From positions 1 to 5,789 of the forward strand of contig CABQMM010000092.1 in NCBI GenBank assembly GCA_902465215.1: a DNA stretch of 5,789 nucleotides. The letters run 5' to 3'. The notes beneath the pieces are model-generated. The model was not told where the DNA came from. It did not search any database and was given only the letters and a program-made list of their open reading frames with translations. This DNA comes from an uncultured Bacillota bacterium (lineage in GTDB: Bacteria; Bacillota; Clostridia; Peptostreptococcales; Anaerovoracaceae). The translations under genes were made by a program, and so were the position numbers. This document shows, piece after piece, positions 1-5,760 of this stretch. The number at the start of each line of letters is the position of its first letter. The stretch's first letter is position 1.

Positions 1-43
1 ACTGCGGACGGGAAGGTCTCTGTTGGAAGATAAATTCGCTAAT

Positions 44-72
44 TTGTCAAATTTTTCATGGTTTTGTAATAT
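44..72 (+). promoter_or_regulatory. Possible second, upstream rnf promoter
   Basis: TTGTCA (44-49, 5 of 6 to consensus) is followed after exactly 17 nt by TAATAT (67-72, 4 of 6). The -35 box sits inside a perfect 13-bp inverted repeat, AATTTG-T-CAAATT (41-53), so a repressor bound there would block it. The surroundings are very AT-rich, so chance matches are likely and the call is weak. Confidence 0.25.
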
Positions 73-123
73 TTTTCGACATTTTCCGTGATAAGAAAAA
101 ATTTTTTTAGTGATTTTTGTTTT

Positions 124-152
124 TTGTTGTAGTATAATATATTTTGTATGAT
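124..152 (+). promoter_or_regulatory. Candidate promoter region for the rnf operon
   Basis: A perfect -10 hexamer TATAAT lies at 133-138, but no good -35 box sits 16-18 nt upstream. An A6T7 tract at 96-108 just upstream could act as an UP-like element and make up for this. A second reading is TTGTTG (124-129), 17 nt, then TATGAT (147-152), which matches consensus at 8 of 12 positions. Either would start transcription roughly 20-45 nt before the rnfC ribosome binding site. The choice between them is inference. Confidence 0.5.
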
Positions 153-187
153 TTTATATAAAATTTAGAAAGGAAGGTCTCACACAC

Positions 188-1498
188 ATGAGTCAAAAAC
201 ATTTACAGAGCATCCATGTGAGTCATTATAAGCACACTGCCGGGTGTGCAACAGAAATAATGCCTATACCGGATGTTGTAAAGATTTCTATGTCTCAGCA
301 TATCGGAGCACCTTGTAAACCGCTGGTAGCTAAGGGCGACTATGTTAAAGTCGGCCAGAAAATCGGCGACACAGACGCTTTCGTAAGTGCACCTATCCAC
401 TCCGGCGTATCCGGCACGGTTACAGCCATCGAGGAGCAGAGAAATGCAGCAGGCGGATTTGAAACGCTTGTAGTCATTGAAACAGACAAGAAACAAGAAT
501 TATCTGAGGAAGTAAAAGTTCCGGAAGAACCAAAGGATTTAGCTGAATTTGTAAAAGCAGTCAGAGAATCCGGCTTGGTAGGTTTGGGAGGAGCATCTTT
601 CCCGACGCACATCAAATTTAACCCTAAGAACATTGATGATGTTCATGCGCTCGTAGTTAACGCTGCGGAATGTGAACCGTTCATTACATCCGACCACAGA
701 TTAATGCTGGAAACACCGGATGCACTGCTTGACGGATGTCTTCTGATTATGAAGTACATCGGACTTGACAAGGGCTATATCGCAATCGAAGAAAACAAGA
801 TGGACGCGATTGAACTTCTTGACAAGCGTATCAAAGAACGCGGAATCACAAACATCGAAACATTCAAGCTTCAGGCAAGATACCCGAAGGGTGCTGAACG
901 TGTGCTTGTATATGAAATCACCGGTAAAAACATGGACGCAGGTGTACTCCCTGCAGATATGGGAGTCATTCTTGACAACGTTACGACAGTTGCATTCGTA
1001 GGACAGTACTTCAAGACAGGCCGTCCTCTGACAACGAAGAGAGTAACGGTTGACGGAGATGCTGTAGCAGAGCCTAAGAATGTCATCGCACCAATCGGAA
1101 CTTCCATTCACGATGTCATCGAATTCTGCGGCGGCTATAAAGCAGAGCCGAAGAAGATTTTGATGGGCGGACCTATGATGGGAAGAGCTATCTACTCCGA
1201 CGCTATGCCGCTGGTAAAGAACAACAATGCAATCTTAGCGTTCTCCGGCCCGCAGAGCATCGTAAAAGAAGAAACTGCATGCATCAACTGCGGAAGATGC
1301 CATAAGGCATGTCCGTTCAAACTCATTCCGACAGCTTTGGCTAAGGCTTATGAAATGAGAGATGCTCAGGCTTTGAAAGACCTGAGAGTTATGCAGTGCA
1401 TGAACTGCGGCTCATGTTCCTACATTTGCCCGGCACACAGACCTTTAGGATTTATTAATACTTTAGGCAAAACGGTACTGAAGGAGGCAGGAATCTAA
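188..1498 (+). CDS. rnfC: RnfC, NADH-binding subunit of Rnf complex
   Basis: RnfC is the peripheral cytoplasmic subunit where NAD+/NADH reacts, using non-covalent FMN and two [4Fe-4S] clusters. In the 436 residues, an N-terminal RnfC barrel-sandwich region (about 1-105) is followed by the complex-I 51-kDa-like flavin/NADH fold, with the glycine-rich GLGGASFPT at 132-140 and YPKGAE at 232-237. An SLBB-like part follows (about 275-330). Two CxxCxxCxxxCP motifs give cysteines 365/368/371/375 and 404/407/410/414. The protein ends about 20 residues later, so it lacks the long Ala/Lys-rich C-terminal extension of the E. coli homologue RsxC; this short form is usual in clostridia. The ATG start is preceded by AGGAAGG (171-177) at 10 nt. 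It is the first gene of the operon, and its TAA stop shares one base with the rnfD ATG. Confidence 0.97.
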   Translation: MSQKHLQSIHVSHYKHTAGCATEIMPIPDVVKISMSQHIGAPCKPLVAKGDYVKVGQKIGDTDAFVSAPIHSGVSGTVTAIEEQRNAAGGFETLVVIETDKKQELSEEVKVPEEPKDLAEFVKAVRESGLVGLGGASFPTHIKFNPKNIDDVHALVVNAAECEPFITSDHRLMLETPDALLDGCLLIMKYIGLDKGYIAIEENKMDAIELLDKRIKERGITNIETFKLQARYPKGAERVLVYEITGKNMDAGVLPADMGVILDNVTTVAFVGQYFKTGRPLTTKRVTVDGDAVAEPKNVIAPIGTSIHDVIEFCGGYKAEPKKILMGGPMMGRAIYSDAMPLVKNNNAILAFSGPQSIVKEETACINCGRCHKACPFKLIPTALAKAYEMRDAQALKDLRVMQCMNCGSCSYICPAHRPLGFINTLGKTVLKEAGI

Positions 1499-2481
1499 TG
1501 GATAAGAAATATTATGATAATTTAATCGTATCCGCGTCTCCTCATCTTGTGACCGCATTGGATACACAGAAGACCATGCTGATGGTTATCCTCGCATTGG
1601 TACCTTCTTTACTCGTTAGTACATATGTATTCGGTTTCAGGGTTCTGATTCTGACTGCCGTATGTATCGCGGCTTCCATGTTCTTCGAATGGGCGTGGAA
1701 CAAACTTATGAAGAAACAGCAGACAGTCGGCGACCTCAGTGCTGCTCTGACAGGTACATTGATTGCTTTCAATGTTCCGTCGGGACTTCCGTACTGGATT
1801 GCAATCGTTGGCTGCTTCGTAGCGATTATCGTTGTTAAGCAGTTATTCGGCGGCGTTGGCAAAAACATCGTTAACCCGGCAATTACAGCCAGAATCGTGC
1901 TGTTCATCTCTTTTGCAACCGAAATGACGACGTGGCCGCTTCCGAGAATGAACCAGACGGCAGATGCGCTTACGGGTGCAACTCCGCTCGGCGTTTTAGC
2001 AGAAGGAAATCCGGTAGATCTTCCAAGCAATATGGAACTCTTCCTTGGATATGTCGGCGGTTCCATGGGTGAAGTCAGTGCAATCGCACTGCTCATCGGC
2101 GGAATCTTCCTCGTATGGAAGAAGATTATCAGCCCGATTATCCCATGCTGCTTCATCGGCACGGTATTTGTATTCTCGCTTATCTACTACGGAGCAACCG
2201 GAAACGGCGATGCGCTTCAGATGGCGATTTTCCATATCCTTGCCGGCGGCGTAATGCTCGGTGCAATTTTCATGGCTACAGACTATGTAACTTCTCCGTT
2301 ATTACCTGCAGGAAAGGTTGTATTCGGTATCGGCTGTGGCATTATTACAATGCTTATCAGACTGTTCGGTCAGTATCCGGAAGGCGTATCCTTCTCCATC
2401 CTGATTATGAACTGCCTGACACCGCTCATCGACAGCTTCTTCCAGAAGAGAATGTATGGAGGTGCTAAGAATGAAAAGTAA
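1498..2481 (+). CDS. rnfD: RnfD, flavinylated membrane subunit of Rnf complex
   Basis: RnfD is an integral membrane subunit of the RnfD/NqrB family that holds covalently attached FMN and takes part in ion-coupled electron transfer. The 327-residue protein is very hydrophobic with about nine to ten membrane helices, for example near 27-45, 48-67, 97-116, 192-207, 213-231, 241-259 and 271-290. The flavinylation motif reads LTGATPLG, so the FMN-bearing residue should be Thr162. Family-typical stretches GKNIVNPA (121-128) and MATDYVTSP (259-267) are present. The start ATG overlaps the rnfC stop in TAATG and is served by AAGGAGG (1481-1487), 10 nt upstream and inside the end of rnfC, so the two genes are probably translationally coupled. 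FMN attachment would need an ApbE transferase encoded elsewhere. Confidence 0.97.
   Translation: MDKKYYDNLIVSASPHLVTALDTQKTMLMVILALVPSLLVSTYVFGFRVLILTAVCIAASMFFEWAWNKLMKKQQTVGDLSAALTGTLIAFNVPSGLPYWIAIVGCFVAIIVVKQLFGGVGKNIVNPAITARIVLFISFATEMTTWPLPRMNQTADALTGATPLGVLAEGNPVDLPSNMELFLGYVGGSMGEVSAIALLIGGIFLVWKKIISPIIPCCFIGTVFVFSLIYYGATGNGDALQMAIFHILAGGVMLGAIFMATDYVTSPLLPAGKVVFGIGCGIITMLIRLFGQYPEGVSFSILIMNCLTPLIDSFFQKRMYGGAKNEK
2458..2463 (+). promoter_or_regulatory. Ribosome binding site fixing the rnfG start
   Basis: GGAGGT lies 7 nt before the ATG at 2471, inside the last codons of rnfD. An in-frame ATG at 2456 would give five more residues but has no Shine-Dalgarno of its own and sits on top of this one. 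The site therefore decides for 2471. Confidence 0.85.
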
Positions 2482-3043
2482 TACATTTAAAGAATATATT
2501 CAACCGACAGTTGTTCTCGTAGCCATCTGTCTGATTATCACTTTTGCGCTGGCATATGTGAACTCCATCACTGCGCCGATTATCGCAGACAATTCAGCAA
2601 AGGCTGCTGATGCAGCCAGAGCAGAGCTTCTTCCGGCAGCAACTTCCTTCACACCGTATGACGGAGAACTGCTTGAAGTGGTAAAAGATAAAGTATTTGT
2701 AGAAGACTGCTACATTGCTGAGGGCGTTGGCATGGTTGTTACCGTTAAGACTGCTTCCTTCGGAGGCCTTCTTACGGAAATGGTTGGCATCGACGCTAAC
2801 GGCGCAATCACAGGCGTTAAGGTAACCGCTCATGCGGATACAAAAGGTCTGGGTACGAAAGCACATGAGTCTTCCTACCTTGATCCAAACTATAACGGAA
2901 AAACAGAACTTGCAAATGCTGATAACATCAAAGGCGACACTTCCGTAACCTTCATCAGCGGTGCTACGATTTCCTCCAACGGTGTTTACCAGGGAGTATG
3001 CGCAGCCTTAAAGCAGTTCGAAGCAGTAGGAGGTGCTAACTAA
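2471..3043 (+). CDS. rnfG: RnfG, covalent-FMN subunit of Rnf complex
   Basis: RnfG is a membrane-anchored, mostly extracytoplasmic flavoprotein of the RnfG/NqrC family that passes electrons along the Rnf chain through covalently bound FMN. The 190-residue protein has one N-terminal membrane anchor (about 12-31) and an FMN-binding domain (about 92-182). The flavinylation motif SGATISS places the flavin on Thr166. The HADTKGLGTK stretch (121-130) corresponds to the conserved H-E-T-P-G-L-G region of the family, with Asp and Lys at two usually different positions. The start at 2471 is preferred over the in-frame ATG at 2456 because GGAGGT sits 7 nt before it; this gives an 11-nt overlap with rnfD. 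The stop overlaps the rnfE start by one base. Confidence 0.95.
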   Translation: MKSNTFKEYIQPTVVLVAICLIITFALAYVNSITAPIIADNSAKAADAARAELLPAATSFTPYDGELLEVVKDKVFVEDCYIAEGVGMVVTVKTASFGGLLTEMVGIDANGAITGVKVTAHADTKGLGTKAHESSYLDPNYNGKTELANADNIKGDTSVTFISGATISSNGVYQGVCAALKQFEAVGGAN

Positions 3044-3804
3044 TGAAAGAAAAAGTAAATAGATTAGCCGTCCTTACGAAGGGCATCATTAAAGAAAACC
3101 CGAACCTTGTATTGCTGCTTGGTACTTGTCCGACACTTGCGACAACATCCTCTGCATTCAATGGTATGGGTATGGGTATCGCGGCAACAGCAGTATTGAT
3201 TTGTTCCAATATTGTAATTTCTCTGCTTGCTAAGATTATTCCGGATAAAGTAAGAATCCCGTGCTATATCGTAGTTATTGCCGGATTCGTAACACTCGTA
3301 CAGTTCATCGTACAGGCATTCGCAGAACCGCTTTACAATTCACTTGGCGTGTTCCTGCCTCTTATCGTAGTTAACTGTATCATCCTCGGAAGAGCCGAAA
3401 TGTTCGCAAACAAGAATGGCGTTCTGGATTCCGCTTTAGACGGTATTGGAATGGGCCTTGGTTTCACGCTTTCCCTTACATGCATCGGTGCTGTAAGAGA
3501 AATCATCGGCAACGGAACGATTTTCTCCGGATTCTTCCTTGGTTCCGAAGAATTAGTGGCTAAACTGACAATCGCAATTCCGTTCATTTCCGAACATCCG
3601 ATGCTGATTATCGCACTTGCACCGGGCGGATTCTTCGTTTATGCCTGCGCTATCGCAGTTGTAAACAAGATCCTTGCTTCCAAGGGCAAGAAGCCGAGAG
3701 ATTTCGGATGCCAGGGCTGCGCGCTTGCAAGCATGTGCAATCAGGAAAAATGTCTGGAAGAATTAGACGGACTTAAAATTGAAACGAAAGGAGTTGAAGC
3801 ATAA
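3043..3804 (+). CDS. rnfE: RnfE, membrane core subunit of Rnf complex
   Basis: RnfE is one of two homologous six-helix membrane subunits (RnfA/RnfE, equivalent to NqrE/NqrD) that pack in inverted orientation around a [2Fe-2S] cluster in the membrane. The expected cluster ligands are Cys29 in GTCP and Cys112 in VNC, at positions equivalent to those in NqrD. Hydrophobic helices lie near 43-65, 72-93, 102-117, 131-155 and 185-212. At 253 residues it is about 20 longer than proteobacterial RnfE (E. coli RsxE, about 231), the extra being a C-terminal tail with four cysteines (223, 226, 232, 237; spacing C-x2-C-x5-C-x4-C). The function of this tail is unknown to me. AGGAGG (3028-3033) lies 9 nt before the ATG, which overlaps the rnfG stop in TAATG. 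Confidence 0.96.
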   Translation: MKEKVNRLAVLTKGIIKENPNLVLLLGTCPTLATTSSAFNGMGMGIAATAVLICSNIVISLLAKIIPDKVRIPCYIVVIAGFVTLVQFIVQAFAEPLYNSLGVFLPLIVVNCIILGRAEMFANKNGVLDSALDGIGMGLGFTLSLTCIGAVREIIGNGTIFSGFFLGSEELVAKLTIAIPFISEHPMLIIALAPGGFFVYACAIAVVNKILASKGKKPRDFGCQGCALASMCNQEKCLEELDGLKIETKGVEA

Positions 3805-4379
3805 TGGCACAGTGGATTAGCATTTTAATCGCTATGATTTTAGTAAACAACTATGTTCTCGCTCAATTCCTTGGTATTTGTCCGTTCCTGGGCGTATCCA
3901 AGAAATTAGACTCTGCTGTAGGTATGGGCGTAGCCGTTATTTTCGTAATGGTATTGGCAACCGCCGCTACATGGCCAATCATGCAGATTCTGAACGATTG
4001 GAAAATAGCATATTTGCAGACGATCGTATTCATCCTCGTTATCGCAGCACTCGTACAGTTCGTAGAAATGGTACTGAAGAAGTTCATCCCGGCACTGCAT
4101 AAGCAGCTCGGCGTATATCTTCCGCTGATTACCACAAACTGTGCGGTACTCGGCGTTTGTATCAACAACATCGATGCAGGTTACGGATACGGACTGTCTT
4201 TAATTAACTCTTTAGGCGCAGGTATCGGTTTCCTTCTTGCAATGGTTATCTTCTCCGGAATGAGAAGCAAACTCGAAGGAAATACGGATATTCCGGCACC
4301 GTTCCAGGGAGTACCTATCACTATGACTGCAGCCGCACTGTTATCCCTCGCATTTATGGGATTCGGCGGTTTAGTATAA
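3804..4379 (+). CDS. rnfA: RnfA, membrane core subunit of Rnf complex
   Basis: RnfA is the partner of RnfE in the membrane core and shares the [2Fe-2S] cluster that carries electrons across the membrane. The 191-residue length is typical of the family. Six hydrophobic segments lie near 4-24, 40-62, 70-92, 102-120, 132-153 and 172-191. The expected cluster ligands are Cys26 in GICPFLG and Cys113 in TTNCAVLG, matching the paired positions in RnfE. The NNYVLAQFLGICPFLGVSK stretch (15-33) is highly characteristic. The start overlaps the rnfE stop by one base (TAATG), with AAAGGAG (3787-3793) 10 nt upstream. Confidence 0.97.
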   Translation: MAQWISILIAMILVNNYVLAQFLGICPFLGVSKKLDSAVGMGVAVIFVMVLATAATWPIMQILNDWKIAYLQTIVFILVIAALVQFVEMVLKKFIPALHKQLGVYLPLITTNCAVLGVCINNIDAGYGYGLSLINSLGAGIGFLLAMVIFSGMRSKLEGNTDIPAPFQGVPITMTAAALLSLAFMGFGGLV

Positions 4380-4395
4380 GAAGGAGGCGGAGAAA

Positions 4396-5253
4396 ATGAA
4401 TGCAATTTTAACACCAGTATTATTGGTAGTCGCAATGGGTTTCGTTTTCGCTGTAATCCTTACTATCGCAGCTAAGGTATTCTTCGTACCTGTTGATGAA
4501 ACCGTTATTAAGCTTAGAGAACAGCTCCCAGGCGCAAACTGCGGCGGATGCGGATTCGCTGGATGTGATGATTATGCGTCTGCTTTAGCAGCAGATCCGG
4601 AAGGTGTAGGACCGAATAAATGTCCGGTAGGCGGAGCTGACTGTGCTGCGGCACTTGCTGCCATTTTAGGAATGGAAGCAGGCTCTGCAGAACCACAGGT
4701 TGCTACTGTAATGTGTAACGGAAATGCGCAGGCGGTTAAGTCCCTTCTTGAATATCAGGGTCTTACAACTTGTTCTGCAGCTTCCACACTTTACGGCGGT
4801 ATGAACCAGTGTAAATACGGATGTCTCGGACTTGGCGACTGTACAAGAGCTTGTAATTTCGATGCAATCAAGATTTGCGACGGCGTTGCTGTTGTAGCAA
4901 GAGACCTTTGCACAGGCTGCGGTGCATGCGCATCTGCATGTCCGAAGCATGTAATCAGAATTGCACCGGCTAAGAACAAGGTTGTTGTTCAGTGTCACTC
5001 GGAAGACAAGGGCGCTGTAACCCGCAAAGCATGTTCAAACGGATGTATCGCATGCGGAAAATGTACGAAAGTATGTAAGTTCGAAGCAATCACCGTTGAA
5101 AACAATCACGCTTACATTGATCCTGAAAAATGCAAGAATTGCGGACTTTGCGCGAAAGAATGTCCTACAGGCGCTATCAATAACATGAGAGCAAAGAGAA
5201 AACCTGCACAGGCTCCAGCTCCTGCGCCGGCAGCAGAAGCGAAAGAAGCTTAG
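4396..5253 (+). CDS. rnfB: RnfB, ferredoxin-oxidising iron-sulfur subunit of Rnf
   Basis: RnfB is the proposed entry point for electrons from reduced ferredoxin. The 285-residue protein has an N-terminal membrane anchor (about 5-30) and a four-cysteine Fe-S domain (Cys49, 52, 57, 76; NCGGCGFAGC). Ferredoxin-type motifs follow at Cys139/143/149/153, 172/175/178/182, 217/220/223/227 and 246/249/252/256. Pairing these as in two-cluster ferredoxins gives five [4Fe-4S] clusters in all. Further cysteines at 83, 107, 126, 161, 200 and 213 are unassigned. An Ala/Pro-rich charged tail (about 264-285) ends the protein and is probably a flexible linker-like end. It is the only rnf gene not overlapping its neighbour: a 16-nt gap after rnfA holds AAGGAGG (4381-4387), 8 nt before the ATG. 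The gene ends with TAG, just before the operon terminator. Confidence 0.96.
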   Translation: MNAILTPVLLVVAMGFVFAVILTIAAKVFFVPVDETVIKLREQLPGANCGGCGFAGCDDYASALAADPEGVGPNKCPVGGADCAAALAAILGMEAGSAEPQVATVMCNGNAQAVKSLLEYQGLTTCSAASTLYGGMNQCKYGCLGLGDCTRACNFDAIKICDGVAVVARDLCTGCGACASACPKHVIRIAPAKNKVVVQCHSEDKGAVTRKACSNGCIACGKCTKVCKFEAITVENNHAYIDPEKCKNCGLCAKECPTGAINNMRAKRKPAQAPAPAPAAEAKEA

Positions 5254-5280
5254 GATTAACCTTTCTAAAATGAAATAATG

Positions 5281-5314
5281 AAACCCCGTCGGAGAAATCC
5301 GGCGGGGTTTTTGT
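5281..5314 (+). terminator. Intrinsic terminator of the rnf operon
   Basis: A 12-bp stem pairs 5281-5292 with 5299-5310 (AAACCCCG with CGGGGTTT, one G-U wobble, then CGG with CCG) around the 6-nt loop AGAAAT. The 3' arm runs into TTTTT (5308-5312). It lies 27 nt after the rnfB stop. The 5' side is A-rich and is followed on the minus strand by T-rich sequence, so it could also work, less strongly, in the other direction. Confidence 0.93.
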
Positions 5315-5342
5315 TGACAAATGCTGAAGAAAATGCTATAAT
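5314..5342 (+). promoter_or_regulatory. Consensus sigma-A promoter for toxin-antitoxin module
   Basis: TTGACA (5314-5319) and TATAAT (5337-5342) match consensus perfectly, with the ideal 17-nt spacer. TGC (5334-5336) adds an extended -10 element. The expected start of transcription is near 5349. The -35 box begins two bases after the T-run of the rnf terminator, so the two operons are insulated yet nearly touch. Such a strong promoter is normally kept in check, here most likely by the palindrome that covers its -10 box. Confidence 0.92.
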
Positions 5343-5377
5343 CCAAATTACCTAATGGGTAATTTGGATTATAGCAT
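5333..5377. promoter_or_regulatory. 45-bp palindromic operator over the -10 box
   Basis: The arms at 5333-5352 and 5358-5377 are perfect 20-bp inverted repeats around the 5-nt centre TAATG. The left arm contains the whole -10 box and the right arm ends just before the toxin Shine-Dalgarno. Type II antitoxins, alone or with the toxin, usually repress their own promoter by binding such repeats, so this is the likely autoregulatory operator. Because transcription should start near the middle, the full hairpin would not form in the main mRNA; the palindrome is best read as a DNA-level binding site. Confidence 0.85.
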
Positions 5378-5391
5378 AGGAGATTACATTG
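5378..5391 (+). promoter_or_regulatory. Ribosome binding site and TTG start of toxin gene
   Basis: AGGAGA (5378-5383) lies 5 nt before TTG at 5389. An in-frame TAG stop occurs at 5377-5379, and the first in-frame ATG comes only at codon 93, so TTG is the only sensible start. The weak start codon may hold down toxin output. Confidence 0.8.
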
Positions 5392-5760
5392 AAGTTAGAA
5401 TACGGATCAGATGAAGTAAGGCGACAGTGTACAAATATAAAGGCTGCGGCTAAGCTATTTGGTGGAGACAGACAGCTTGCGCTTAAATTGCATTCAAGGA
5501 TAAACGCTTTGGAACAAGCGGAAGTGATTCGAGATATTGTTGTGCAGCCAACATTTCGCTTTCATGATTTAAAAAATAAAAATGGACGTAATCTTGAGGG
5601 CTTTTTTGCGATTGATGTAAAAACAAAAAAGGAGCCATGGAGAATTATTCTTCAACCATTAGATATGGATGGCAATCCGTTTGCTCCATGCAATATTGAT
5701 GAAGTGTCCGGAATAGTGAGGATTGTTGGAATTAGGGAGGTGAGCAAGCACTATGAGTAA
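5389..5760 (+). CDS. RelE/HigB-like toxin of type II toxin-antitoxin system
   Basis: The gene encodes a 123-residue soluble protein that looks like a RelE/ParE-superfamily toxin of HigB type, which as a family cut mRNA on the ribosome. Supporting features are the helical N-terminal half (about 9-50), then FRFHDLKNKNGRNLEGFFAI (56-75) followed by EPWRIILQPLD (82-92), resembling the core strands and the conserved W/Y-R-I of the family, and a final strand ending in KHYE. Candidate catalytic residues are Lys62, Arg67, Arg85 and His121. It is longer than typical HigB (about 92). The toxin-first order, the overlapping downstream antitoxin start and the palindromic promoter support the call. Base composition appears more AT-rich than in the rnf genes. 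Toxin activity is inferred, and an inactive or ParE-like protein cannot be excluded. Confidence 0.78.
   Translation: MKLEYGSDEVRRQCTNIKAAAKLFGGDRQLALKLHSRINALEQAEVIRDIVVQPTFRFHDLKNKNGRNLEGFFAIDVKTKKEPWRIILQPLDMDGNPFAPCNIDEVSGIVRIVGIREVSKHYE

Noticed and set aside
1..50. Possible 3' part of a cobalamin riboswitch (ACTG, GGGAAGG and GAAGATAA at the left edge)
   Set aside because: The short matches are suggestive, but the downstream conserved segment (AGCCAGGAGACC-like) is absent and the 5' part lies outside the window. A promoter also appears to lie between it and rnfC.
203..1111. Minus-strand open frames opposite rnfC
   Set aside because: They lie fully opposite a strongly conserved gene, show no recognisable domains and have no convincing ribosome binding sites; they are shadows.
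1542..2162. Long minus-strand open frame (206 codons) opposite rnfD
   Set aside because: RnfD is clearly the coding frame, with its flavinylation motif and membrane helices; the opposite frame is a by-product of codon bias.
2456..2470. Upstream in-frame ATG for rnfG giving a 195-residue protein
   Set aside because: It has no Shine-Dalgarno of its own and lies on top of the GGAGGT that serves the ATG at 2471.
188..4379. Na+-translocating NADH:quinone oxidoreductase (Nqr), a homologous complex
   Set aside because: The operon encodes RnfB and RnfC with multiple ferredoxin motifs and lacks NqrF and NqrA features, so it is Rnf.
5333..5377. Hairpin terminator or insertion-sequence end
   Set aside because: No T-run follows the right arm and no transposase or target duplication is visible; its position over the -10 box fits an operator better.
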